Shown: positions 38,956 to 47,492 of the stretch, piece by piece | How the letters are laid out: the number at the start of each line of letters is the position of its first letter | Position numbering within the stretch: the stretch's first letter is position 1 | Assembly (NCBI RefSeq): GCF_902459665.1 | Contig: NZ_CABPSL010000001.1 | Coordinates: forward strand, 124,001-188,000 | Reading direction: 5' to 3' | DNA length: 64,000 bases | Origin: Pandoraea cepalis | GTDB taxonomy: Bacteria > Pseudomonadota > Gammaproteobacteria > Burkholderiales > Burkholderiaceae | Notes under the pieces: model-generated | The model's database searches: none | The model's input: only the letters and a program-made list of their open reading frames with translations | Told to the model about the DNA's origin: nothing | Made by a program: the position numbers and the translations under genes

Positions 38956-39005
38956 TTGACAGTGCCTGGGAGTACGAGACACTGGTTTGACCGTTGGCAC
39001 CAACG
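38956..39005 (+). promoter_or_regulatory. Promoter-operator, regulon copy E
   Basis: TTGACA (38956-38961), 16-base spacer, GACACT (38978-38983), then CGTTGGCACCAACG (38992-39005). Drives the relaxase gene. Confidence 0.65.
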
Positions 39006-39031
39006 CCCGCCCACCCTCGACGGACCCCACC

Positions 39032-42000
39032 ATGATCGGTTTCACGCCCCTGAACAAAGCCGGTGTCGGCCCGAAAGGCCAGAACGTGCTCAAGTATTTG
39101 AAGAACACCGAATACTATCGGAACGCCGACGGGGCGATGGAGAGCCCGACGCGTTGGGCCGGTGACGGCCCGGCCTCGCTGGGCCTGTCCGGCAAGGTCG
39201 ATTTCGCGGCGCTGGACAAACTCGCGGCCGGCCGCGCGCCGGACGGCACGCCGCTGGTGGCGAACGCGGGCAAGGACCACGTGATCGGCTACGAGTTCAC
39301 GTTCAGCCCGCACAAGGGATTCTCACTCACGTGGGCACAGGCCGGCGACGCCGAGCGCGCCGACCTGCTCGCGGCGCACCGGGCCGCGGTCGATAAGAGC
39401 CTCGAATACCTTAAGGAGAACCTGGAGGTTCGCGTCGGCGCGGGCGGCATGGAACGGCAGAAGTGCACCGAAATCTTCGCCGCCGGTTTTACGCATTTCG
39501 CCAACCGCAACCTCGAAATGCAGGTACACGAACACATGCTCGTGTTCAACGTCGTGCGCGGCGAAGACGGCAAGACCCGCGCGATGAACACCCGAGACCT
39601 GCAGCAGCACCGGTTCGTCATGGACCAGGTGTACCAAGGCACGCTGGCGCACGAACTGCAACAACGCGGCTTCGCCATCCGCCAGGACATCGAGGTGAAC
39701 CAGCACACCGGGCGCGAGACCGGCAACGTCTTCTACAAGATCGACGGGATCACCCGTGAGGCCGAAGAAGCCGAGTCCAGCCGCCGCATGGAACTGCTGA
39801 AATACGCGGCCGAGCACGACGTGTCGAACCAGCAGGCCGCCCTCGCCACCCGCAAGGACAAGGACGAGCCCACGTTCGCCGAACTCGACACGATGTGGCG
39901 CCAATCCCTCGCGCCGCTGCACGAGGCCGGCCTGCTGCCGACCAACGAGCAGTTGAAACAGCGCCCGCAGCACGACTGGACGATCCGCGAGGACCAGGCC
40001 TTGCTGATGAAACTGCACAAGACCGACGCGAACGTGAGCCGTCGCGACATCGTGGCCCTGATCGCGGCCGAGGCCGGCCCGGCGTTCAAGGGCGACCTGC
40101 GCAAACTCGACAGCATGGTGGACGGGTTCATGCAGCGCAACGGCTTCGTGCAGAAGCCAGCGAACACCCGCGGCCAGGTCATGTACACCAGCCGGTGGAT
40201 GATCGACCAGGAGCGCAGCCTGCGCGACATCGACCTGCAACTGCGCGCCAACACCGCGCACAACCTCGCGCCCGAGGTGGTGCAGAAGGCGCTCGCCGAC
40301 TACGAGCAGCGCAAGACCGCCGAGTTCCAGGCCGCCATGTCGCCCGAGAAGTTGAAGGCCGGTCTGGCCGCCGTCGCCACGGCCGAGGCCAACCTGGCGA
40401 AAGCCGCGACCCCCGGCGACGTGGCGCTCGCCGAGAAAGCGCTGGGCGAGGCCCGGCGTGCCGCCGGCATCGCGCGCTTGACCGACGAGCAGCGGCGCAA
40501 CGTCGAGTACGCGACCATGCACACCGGCGGGGTGGCGAACCTCGTGGGCTGGGCTGGCACGGGCAAGACTTTCACCGCGCAAGCGTTCGTCGATGCGTAC
40601 CGGTCGCAGGGCTACGAGGTGCTGGGCGTGGCCGGGGGCTGGAAGGCCAGCAAGAAACTGGAGTCCGAGGTGCAGGGCATGGACGCCCGGGCGCTGGCAT
40701 CGTTGCTCGCCCGGCTCGACAACGGTTCGATCAAACTTCACGCCCGGAGTCTGATCGTGCTCGACGAGGCCGGTATGGTGGGTACCACCGACCGGCAGCG
40801 GCTCGAGCAGCACGTCGCCGCCGCGGGCGGCAAGATCATCGCCACCGGCGACGGGCGCCAGTTGAAGTCGCCGAGCGCGGGCGACTCCTACCGCATCTCG
40901 ATCGACGCCGTGGGCTCGATCGAGATGACCGACGTGCAGCGCCAGAAATCCGCGGACCATCGCCAGACCGTGGCGATGCTGTACGCCGCCGACAACGGCC
41001 TGGAAACGTTCAAGCGCATGAAGGCCCACGGCCACATCGTGGAAGTGGCCGTACCGGACGAGGCGCGCGAGCAGGGCGCCGACCGCCGGGCGATCCAGCA
41101 GCGGATCGCGCAGGACTGGAGCGCCAGCATGACCGCGAGCAACGAGCCCAGCGCGAGCAAGCGGGTCAAGGATCACATGGTGATCGCCACGAGCAACGAG
41201 GACGTTCGCGGCCTCAACGAGGCCATCCGCACGGAGGCGCGCAAGCAAGGCTTGATCACCGGCGGCGACGTGACGCTGCGCATCGTGCCCAAGGCCAGCG
41301 AAACGGGCGTCGCGGTGCAGAAGAACTTCGCCGTGGGCGAGCGCATCCAGTTCCTCGAAAAATGCGACGACGAGGCCAAGGCGAGCAAGGCGCTCAAGGC
41401 TCTGCGTGGCAACATCATCCGGGCCAGGCAAGGCCGCACCGTGACCGACCGGATGACCGGCGAGACGTTGACGCTGGCCGACCTGCAAGCCCGCTTGCCC
41501 GAGGTCGAACGCACGGCCCGGCTCGCCCCGCTCGGCGTGAGCAACGGTACCAACGCGATCGTCACCCGCATCGACGACTTGGGCAACGGACACCACAAAA
41601 TCCACGCCACGATCCTCGACGACGTGGAGAAGGATAAGAACGGCCGGCAGCAGAACGGCCGGAGCGTGTCGTGGAGCACCGCCGACCTGAACGCGTTCGA
41701 CCACGCGTGGGCGATCACCAACCACGGCGGCCAAGGCCAAGGCGAAAAGCAGGTGTTTGTCATGACGAACACCATCGACACGAACGACTCCGTGCTCGTG
41801 CAGTTCACGCGCGAGAAAGAGATGGTGAGGTTTTACGGGACCGACGCCGATTTCAAACACTTCCCCGAAGCGCTGGAAGAGTTGTCGTTGAAGGGCAACG
41901 CCACCGACAACCTGCCCGAACATCTGCGCGACGGCCACGAGCAGGCCCTGCACGAGAAGGCCGCGGCCAAGGCGGCCGAGGAACGCCGGGCACTGGCCGG

Positions 42001-44140
42001 CACGGCCCGCGAACAACTGGCGGGCATGGGCCTGAACGCCGGTACGACGGCGCACGATGACCGGGCCGACGTGGTGGCCGCGATGGCGGTCGAGCACGCC
42101 GAGCGCGTGAGCAAGAGCCCGGATCGGCCGGTCGTCACCGCCGCGGTGAATCCCCGCGACGTGCCCGCGCTCAACGAAGCGATCCGCGCCGAACTGCGCG
42201 CCAACGGCGTGATCACCGGCAACGACGTGACCTTGACCGTGGCCCGCGGCGGCGACTTCAACCCGCCGTCGTTCCGGCCCGAGCCCGATGCGCGCGTGGC
42301 GAAGAACGAGGACGGCGACCGGTATTTCCGCGGCGTGCTCGTCGCAACCGGCACCGGCCTGGTGAACCCGGCCGACCCGACGAGCCGTTCGCCGTATGCC
42401 ACCATCCGCACGCGCGACGGCCACAAACACCAAGTGTTCGGCGTCGATGTCGTGCCGGCCATCGAGCGCGGCGGCGTCAAGCCGGGCGACACCGTCGAAC
42501 TGCGGCGCACCGGCGAGCAGCCGGTCGAAATCACCGACCGCAAGACCGGCGAAACCAAGGTTGTCATGCGCAACGGTTGGGAAGCCGTGCCCCACGACTT
42601 CGCCGCGCACGAGCAGGCCCAGCGAGAGACGTACATCGCGGAGGTGCAACGGCAGCGCGACGCGGCCGAGGTGCCGACGACCACCGCCGACCTGAACCTC
42701 GCGGCCGGCGACGTGGTGACGTTCGGCAGCCGTGGCGCGGCCCTGTACCACGGCATCGCCGACCCGTCCGCGCGGCTCACCATCACCGCGATCGACGGCA
42801 CCGACCCGGCCAACCCGAAGGCCACGGCGCGGTGGAACGGGCAGGACTTCACGCTCACCAACGGCGACCAGGTGGAGCACGCGCACGCGGTGCCCGTCTG
42901 GAAAGCCGCCCGCGACGCGAAAACGCAGGACGGCCCGGCGGCGTTCGTGCAGGTCATGGCGAGCGACGCGCAACGGGCAGAGGCCAAACTTGGCCCGTCG
43001 CCCACGCCCGGCCAAGCCGGCGTGCCCGGCAAGGAAGCGCCCGAGGTCATCGACCCGCAGGCGCTGCGCGACCTGCACGCCAAGGCCGACACGCTGCACG
43101 TCCACGGCACCGCCAAATCGTTCCGGGCCACGGCCCGCGCGCACACCGACCATCTGGAACGGCGCGATCAACTCACCGAGCGCGCGGACAACGCGGCGCG
43201 TTCGATCAACCGGAGTACCACGATGCAGATCACCGAGAAACCCGACGACGCCGTGAAAGCGTTGGCGCACGCGTTCGTCGCCAGCGAGACGCCCGAGCAG
43301 GACCGCCGGGCCGTGGGCAGCACGCCGCGCGACGTGGCGAACCTCACGGACGCGATCCGTTCGGCCAAGCGCGAGGCCGGCCAGTTGCACGGCGAGGACC
43401 ACGCCGTGCGCGTGCGCGCCGGTACCGCGAGCGTGGAGATGCCCGTGGCCGCGGGCGACCGTATGGTGCTGCGCAACGACAAGACCCTGTCGCTCGCGTT
43501 GCCCGTGCGGCTGGAGGAACCGATGGCGGCCACGCTGCACCTGAACACCGTGGCCCGCGGGGCCGACGGCGTGCTGCGCGCCACCGCCACCATCGAGAGC
43601 CCGAACGAGCGCGATCGGCAGAACGGCCAGAGCGTGACGCTCGACGAGGACAACCTTAAGCGCTTCCGCCACGCCTACGCGACGACGCAGAAAGACGCCG
43701 CCGATCGCCCGCGCCCGCACGTGTTCGCCCTCGTGGGCGAGCGCGACGCACCGGCCCGCGTCGAAAACGCCTTGAAACCGGCGGGACAGGCCGAAGTGTT
43801 CGCCACGCCCAAGGCGGCCCAGCGACTCACCGAGCACGTCGAGGCCGGCGCTCGGGCGAAGGAGCAGGCGGTGGAGAACAAGGCGGCCACGGCCGAGCGC
43901 GCAGCGGCCGGCCGGGACGCGATCCGGGGCATGATCGAGAAGCGCGAAGGCGAGGAGCGCGCACGCCAGCAGGCGATCGACGCGCAGCGCAAGGCCGACG
44001 AGCAGGCCAAGCAGGCCGAAGCCGCGGCCCGAGCGAAGCAGCAGCGCGAGGTGCAGGAAAAGAAAGCCCTCGAACTCGCCGCGCAGCGCGAGGCCCAGCA
44101 GCAGCAACAGCAGCGTCGCGGCCGAGGCATCAGCATGTAA
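39032..44140 (+). CDS. MobF relaxase-helicase (TrwC/TraI family), extended
   Basis: 1702 residues from the ATG at 39032. Relaxase domain: EYYR (Y28/Y29, candidate catalytic Tyr) and the His triad H155, H166, H168 (FTHFANRN, then QVHEHML), with the spacing of TrwC H150/H161/H163. RecD-like helicase: Walker A GWAGTGKT (506-513) and LIVLDEAGM near 573. A segment DV-LN-AIR...G-ITG-DVTL occurs about 720, 1040 and 1445, so helicase-like parts seem duplicated and degenerate. Gln/Lys/Ala-rich coiled tail. It nicks oriT, stays bound to the 5' end and unwinds the strand for transfer. R388 TrwC has only 966 residues. Confidence 0.9.
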   Translation: MIGFTPLNKAGVGPKGQNVLKYLKNTEYYRNADGAMESPTRWAGDGPASLGLSGKVDFAALDKLAAGRAPDGTPLVANAGKDHVIGYEFTFSPHKGFSLTWAQAGDAERADLLAAHRAAVDKSLEYLKENLEVRVGAGGMERQKCTEIFAAGFTHFANRNLEMQVHEHMLVFNVVRGEDGKTRAMNTRDLQQHRFVMDQVYQGTLAHELQQRGFAIRQDIEVNQHTGRETGNVFYKIDGITREAEEAESSRRMELLKYAAEHDVSNQQAALATRKDKDEPTFAELDTMWRQSLAPLHEAGLLPTNEQLKQRPQHDWTIREDQALLMKLHKTDANVSRRDIVALIAAEAGPAFKGDLRKLDSMVDGFMQRNGFVQKPANTRGQVMYTSRWMIDQERSLRDIDLQLRANTAHNLAPEVVQKALADYEQRKTAEFQAAMSPEKLKAGLAAVATAEANLAKAATPGDVALAEKALGEARRAAGIARLTDEQRRNVEYATMHTGGVANLVGWAGTGKTFTAQAFVDAYRSQGYEVLGVAGGWKASKKLESEVQGMDARALASLLARLDNGSIKLHARSLIVLDEAGMVGTTDRQRLEQHVAAAGGKIIATGDGRQLKSPSAGDSYRISIDAVGSIEMTDVQRQKSADHRQTVAMLYAADNGLETFKRMKAHGHIVEVAVPDEAREQGADRRAIQQRIAQDWSASMTASNEPSASKRVKDHMVIATSNEDVRGLNEAIRTEARKQGLITGGDVTLRIVPKASETGVAVQKNFAVGERIQFLEKCDDEAKASKALKALRGNIIRARQGRTVTDRMTGETLTLADLQARLPEVERTARLAPLGVSNGTNAIVTRIDDLGNGHHKIHATILDDVEKDKNGRQQNGRSVSWSTADLNAFDHAWAITNHGGQGQGEKQVFVMTNTIDTNDSVLVQFTREKEMVRFYGTDADFKHFPEALEELSLKGNATDNLPEHLRDGHEQALHEKAAAKAAEERRALAGTAREQLAGMGLNAGTTAHDDRADVVAAMAVEHAERVSKSPDRPVVTAAVNPRDVPALNEAIRAELRANGVITGNDVTLTVARGGDFNPPSFRPEPDARVAKNEDGDRYFRGVLVATGTGLVNPADPTSRSPYATIRTRDGHKHQVFGVDVVPAIERGGVKPGDTVELRRTGEQPVEITDRKTGETKVVMRNGWEAVPHDFAAHEQAQRETYIAEVQRQRDAAEVPTTTADLNLAAGDVVTFGSRGAALYHGIADPSARLTITAIDGTDPANPKATARWNGQDFTLTNGDQVEHAHAVPVWKAARDAKTQDGPAAFVQVMASDAQRAEAKLGPSPTPGQAGVPGKEAPEVIDPQALRDLHAKADTLHVHGTAKSFRATARAHTDHLERRDQLTERADNAARSINRSTTMQITEKPDDAVKALAHAFVASETPEQDRRAVGSTPRDVANLTDAIRSAKREAGQLHGEDHAVRVRAGTASVEMPVAAGDRMVLRNDKTLSLALPVRLEEPMAATLHLNTVARGADGVLRATATIESPNERDRQNGQSVTLDEDNLKRFRHAYATTQKDAADRPRPHVFALVGERDAPARVENALKPAGQAEVFATPKAAQRLTEHVEAGARAKEQAVENKAATAERAAAGRDAIRGMIEKREGEERARQQAIDAQRKADEQAKQAEAAARAKQQREVQEKKALELAAQREAQQQQQQRRGRGISM

Positions 44141-44147
44141 AACGACA

Positions 44148-44174
44148 ACGGGGCCTCGCGGCCCCGTTTGTTTT
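44148..44174 (+). terminator. Terminator of relaxase gene
   Basis: ACGGGGC, loop CTCGCG, GCCCCGT, then TTGTTTT. Confidence 0.75.
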
Positions 44175-44946
44175 ACGGCGTGCGCGGACCAGTCCGGCCC
44201 GGCAGCGGGTCGGCGTTTTCGGCGTCGATGATCGCCCGCAGTTCGGCCGCCTCGCGCGCCTGGTCAGCGTCTTGCCACGCGGCCAGCGCCTCGTCGAGCA
44301 GTTCGACGTGCGCGCGGCCGACGTACCCGAGGCGTTGCGCCCGCAGCGGGCTCACCGGTGCGGCCGGTTCCGGCTCGCCGGTCGCCAGGCCGTCGAGTCC
44401 GTTCAGCCAGCCGAGCATCGGATCGAGCGGCACGTGCCGCACACCGCCCACCTTGCGCGAGCGCAGGTCGGGCAGGCCGTGGCGCAACGCGTCGCGTGCA
44501 TTTTGCACCACGTAGCGGCCCTGTTCGCCGAGCACCGTGACCACGGACGACAGCGGTACCGCGGTGGCGGTCATGCCGGCGAGGTCTTCCAGGCGCTCGC
44601 CCGACGTTTTCAGGCCGTCGAACATGAGTTTCGCAGCGATGTCGTCGGGCGCCTTGGGCATCGCCGCCATCCGGGCGTTGTGCGTCGTGTCGTAATCCGT
44701 CTGGTTCTCAATGAACTCACGAAGTTTGCCGAGTTTGTAACGCACCGACCCGTTCTTTCCGTTTCCGAGCCGAAACCACACAGGGCCGGCGCCGGTCCTG
44801 CGGTCGTCCTCGAGTTGATCGACCGAACGGTCCAGAACAAACCCGACCTGCGCTGTGGTGAGGGGCCACCAATCGGGCAGCCCCGCAATGTGCTTCGCCT
44901 GTTCGTGGGCCGGCACCGTCAGTTGCTTTACTTTCGCCATCGCCAT
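44173..44946 (-). CDS. DNA-binding protein with MerR/AlpA-like helix-turn-helix
   Basis: 257 residues from the ATG at 44946 (44940 also possible). Residues about 24-75 (DWWPLTTAQVGFVLDRSVDQLEDDRRTGAGPVWFRLGNGKNGSVRYKLGKLREFIE) fit an AlpA/excisionase-type helix-turn-helix with wing. The remainder is helical, without a known domain. Convergent with the relaxase gene, and the last element gene before the htpX junction. It may regulate excision or transfer. An inverted repeat lies just upstream. Confidence 0.6.
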   Translation of the reverse strand: MAMAKVKQLTVPAHEQAKHIAGLPDWWPLTTAQVGFVLDRSVDQLEDDRRTGAGPVWFRLGNGKNGSVRYKLGKLREFIENQTDYDTTHNARMAAMPKAPDDIAAKLMFDGLKTSGERLEDLAGMTATAVPLSSVVTVLGEQGRYVVQNARDALRHGLPDLRSRKVGGVRHVPLDPMLGWLNGLDGLATGEPEPAAPVSPLRAQRLGYVGRAHVELLDEALAAWQDADQAREAAELRAIIDAENADPLPGRTGPRTP

Positions 44947-44959
44947 GTATCCGTTCTTG

Positions 44960-45000
44960 CTTTCCGCGATGTTAACGTATGCCAAACGAACAGCGGAAAG
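44960..45000. promoter_or_regulatory. Inverted repeat CTTTCCGC / GCGGAAAG
   Basis: Arms at 44960-44967 and 44993-45000 round GTTAAC, in the promoter region of the leftward gene starting at 44946. Likely operator or arm-type integrase site near the element end. Confidence 0.45.
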
Positions 45001-45146
45001 TACCGGGAAATGCCGGGGCGAGCGGGGATACACTACGGATACATGACCGACCGTGACGCCGGGAAGCCTCAAGACCGTGATCCGCGAAATACCCACCCAG
45101 CAAGGAAATGCAGCGCTTTTGACGTTGCGGATTTGCAACGCAACAG

Positions 45147-45266
45147 ATGATCATGAACCCGCTATCCGGCGGCGCGATCGCGAATTTGTTCTCGACACAC
45201 CCGGCGACCGAGGAGCGCGTCGCCCGACTGATGGAGATGGCGCGCACCGGGCAGTATCCGGCCTGA
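45147..45266 (+). pseudogene. htpX: 3' remnant of htpX; element-chromosome junction (attR)
   Basis: The frame ATGATCATGAACCCG (15 bases quoted) reads [15 protein letters not shown], then [17 protein letters not shown] and RTGQYPA before the stop: the C-terminal end of the HtpX membrane protease. Upstream bases ([10 protein letters not shown]-like frame) do not continue HtpX, so the junction is near 45,140-45,160. The catalytic HExxH part is absent. The rest of htpX should lie beyond the left end of the element, possibly completed there by an element-borne copy of this end. Confidence 0.8.
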
Positions 45267-45438
45267 TCGCGCGCCGCATGCACGAAAGTGAGGCCTGAGC
45301 TCGCCGGCCATGGCCTCGCCCGCCGGCGCGGGCGTCACCGTCCGGCGCGCATCACCAGTCTGCTATTCTGTGGCCCGACAGCCGTCCGATATCTCCCATG
45401 CCCGCCGTCGCGCGGGCATGTTCGTTTGTAGAAAGCCC

Positions 45439-46752
45439 ATGCCGCAATCGAGTCTGCCCACCGAATCCCTGGCCTATGCGCTGCAGCGCGCCGCGCAGGC
45501 CCTCGAATCCGTCCAGAAGGGCACCGCATTGCCGCAAGCGCTGGCCCAGGCCACCACGCAATGCGCACCGACCGTGCGGGCCGCCGCACAGGATCTCGCT
45601 TACCGTGCCGTGCGCCGGCTGGGCAGCAGCCGCGCGTTGCTCGCCTTGCTCGTCAAGCCCGCACTGCAAGCGCGCGTGCGCGACATCCTGCTGTGCGCAT
45701 TGGCGTTGCTGCAAGACGCCGCCGAGGATGCTGCGTACACCGAATTTACGGTCGTCGACCAGGCCGTGGAGGCGATTGCCGTGCAGCGTCGCACCGTCGC
45801 CGCGAAGGGGTTGGCCAACGCTGTACTGCGTCGCTTCCTGCGCGAGCGCGAGCGCCTGATGGCCGAGATCGCGAAGCAGCCCGAAGCCCGCTGGAACTAC
45901 CCCGCGTGGTGGATCGACACCGTGCGCGCAGGCTATCCCGATCAATGGGAGACGTTGCTTGCCGCCGGCGACAGCCGCGGGCCGATGACGCTGCGCGTGA
46001 ACATTCGTCGCGTCAGTGTGGCCGCCATGCAGGCAAGTCTGGCGGCGGCGGGCATGGACGCCGAGATCATCGGTCCGGTCGCGTTGCGGCTCGCGCAAGC
46101 CGTGCCGGTGGACCGTCTGCCCGGTTTTGCCGACGGATGGGTGTCGGTGCAGGACGCCGGGGCACAACTGGCCGCGCCGCTCGTGCTGGGCGAGACACCG
46201 CGTGCCGGCATGAGGGTGCTGGACGCGTGCGCCGCCCCCGGCGGCAAGACCGGCCATTTGCTGGAAATGGCCGACGTGCAAGTCACGGCGCTCGAGTCGG
46301 ATCGCCTGCGCGTGCCGCGCATCTACGAAAACCTCGAGCGTCTGGGACTCAGTGCGGACGTGCGCATCGGCGACGCCGGCACGCCGTCGAAGTGGTCTGG
46401 CGGCGGCTGGGACGGCGTGCCGTTCGATCGCATTCTGGCGGACGTGCCGTGTTCGGCGTCCGGCATCGTGCGGCGTCATCCGGATATTCGCTGGCTGCGT
46501 CGCCGGGCCGACATTGCGGCCCTGGTCGAAGAGCAGCGGCGCATTTTGCTGGCGCTCTGGGACACGTTGGCCGTGGGCGGCGAGTTGATCTATGCGACGT
46601 GCTCGATCTTCCCGGCGGAAAATGAGCAGCAAGCGCAATGGTTTGAACGTATTCGCACAGATGCGGTACGATTGGACGCTCCCGGGCAATTGCTGATGAC
46701 CCCTGGCGGCGCCCACGACGGCTTCTATTACGCTCGCTTCCAGAAACGGTGA
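45439..46752 (+). CDS. rsmB: 16S rRNA m5C967 methyltransferase
   Basis: 437 residues; start chosen at MPQSSLP with a helical NusB-like N-terminal domain (about 1-150). SAM-binding motif DACAAPGGKT (about 265-274), motif IV DVPCSASG and motif VI ATCSIF carry the two Cys of RNA m5C methyltransferases: one forms the covalent adduct, the other releases it. Upstream neighbour was htpX. Its last codons overlap the start of the DUF4390 gene. Confidence 0.9.
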   Translation: MPQSSLPTESLAYALQRAAQALESVQKGTALPQALAQATTQCAPTVRAAAQDLAYRAVRRLGSSRALLALLVKPALQARVRDILLCALALLQDAAEDAAYTEFTVVDQAVEAIAVQRRTVAAKGLANAVLRRFLRERERLMAEIAKQPEARWNYPAWWIDTVRAGYPDQWETLLAAGDSRGPMTLRVNIRRVSVAAMQASLAAAGMDAEIIGPVALRLAQAVPVDRLPGFADGWVSVQDAGAQLAAPLVLGETPRAGMRVLDACAAPGGKTGHLLEMADVQVTALESDRLRVPRIYENLERLGLSADVRIGDAGTPSKWSGGGWDGVPFDRILADVPCSASGIVRRHPDIRWLRRRADIAALVEEQRRILLALWDTLAVGGELIYATCSIFPAENEQQAQWFERIRTDAVRLDAPGQLLMTPGGAHDGFYYARFQKR

Positions 46753-47492
46753 CCTTTTCCCAACGGCTACTGGCCAGTTTGCTGCCGCTGCTGCTGTGCG
46801 TTTTTGCGCTCGGCTTCGCTGCGCCCGCGCGCGCCGAAAATGACATCCAGGTGCGCGAAGCGCGGCTCGAGCCGTCCGAGGGCGGCTGGTTGCTCGACGC
46901 GCGCTTTGCCTTTGAGCTCAACAGCAGCCTGGAGGACGCGGTCAATCGCGGCATCTCGCTCTATTTCACAACCGACTTCGAACTCACTCGCTCGCGCTGG
47001 TACTGGTTCGACGAGAAGGTCGTGACCACGTCGCAGAGCGTGCGGTTGTGGTTCCAGCCGCTCACGCGTCAGTATCGCGTCTCCAGCAATAGTGGGAACA
47101 GCAGCAACAGCGGATTGCAGCTTGGCTTCGGCTCGTTGCGCGAGGCGCTCGCGCTCGTGCGCAATGTGAGCGGTTGGCGCGTCATCGAGAAGGGCGTCGT
47201 CAAACCGGGCACGCAATATCAGGCCTCGGTACGCATGCGGCTCGACAATGCGCTGATGCCCAAGCCATTCCAGATCGACGCGGTCAACAATCGCGACTGG
47301 AATCTCAGCTCCGACTGGGCGCGCTTCATGTTCTCGCCCGCGCCACCGTCGGCGGCGGCCAGCGCTCCGGCGCTCCCGGCCGTAGCGACGAGCACGCCGC
47401 TCGACCCCGTGAATCATGCGTTCCGTCTGAGGGGCCATTTGCCACTTGCCTTCAGCGCGGCGCTGCCGCCCGGAGTCGCCCGTGTCAAATAA
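46749..47492 (+). CDS. DUF4390 exported protein
   Basis: 247 residues from a GTG overlapping the rsmB stop. Signal peptide to about residue 31 (A-R-A before ENDIQV). The body is beta-rich (RYWYWFDEK-like stretch RSRWYWFDEKVV, LWFQPLTRQYRVSS), as in DUF4390 proteins that nearly always lie between rsmB and ntrY in beta-proteobacteria. Function unknown; the conserved place suggests a link to envelope sensing by NtrY. Confidence 0.8.
   Translation: MTFSQRLLASLLPLLLCVFALGFAAPARAENDIQVREARLEPSEGGWLLDARFAFELNSSLEDAVNRGISLYFTTDFELTRSRWYWFDEKVVTTSQSVRLWFQPLTRQYRVSSNSGNSSNSGLQLGFGSLREALALVRNVSGWRVIEKGVVKPGTQYQASVRMRLDNALMPKPFQIDAVNNRDWNLSSDWARFMFSPAPPSAAASAPALPAVATSTPLDPVNHAFRLRGHLPLAFSAALPPGVARVK

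Noticed and set aside
39323-44107. Very long open frame antisense to the relaxase
   Set aside because: At high GC the antisense frame of a gene stays open; composition is biased (Arg, Gly, Val, His) and no motif is seen. Same for 15239-18247, 36559-38838, 5167-6888 and 45352-46716 on the minus strand.
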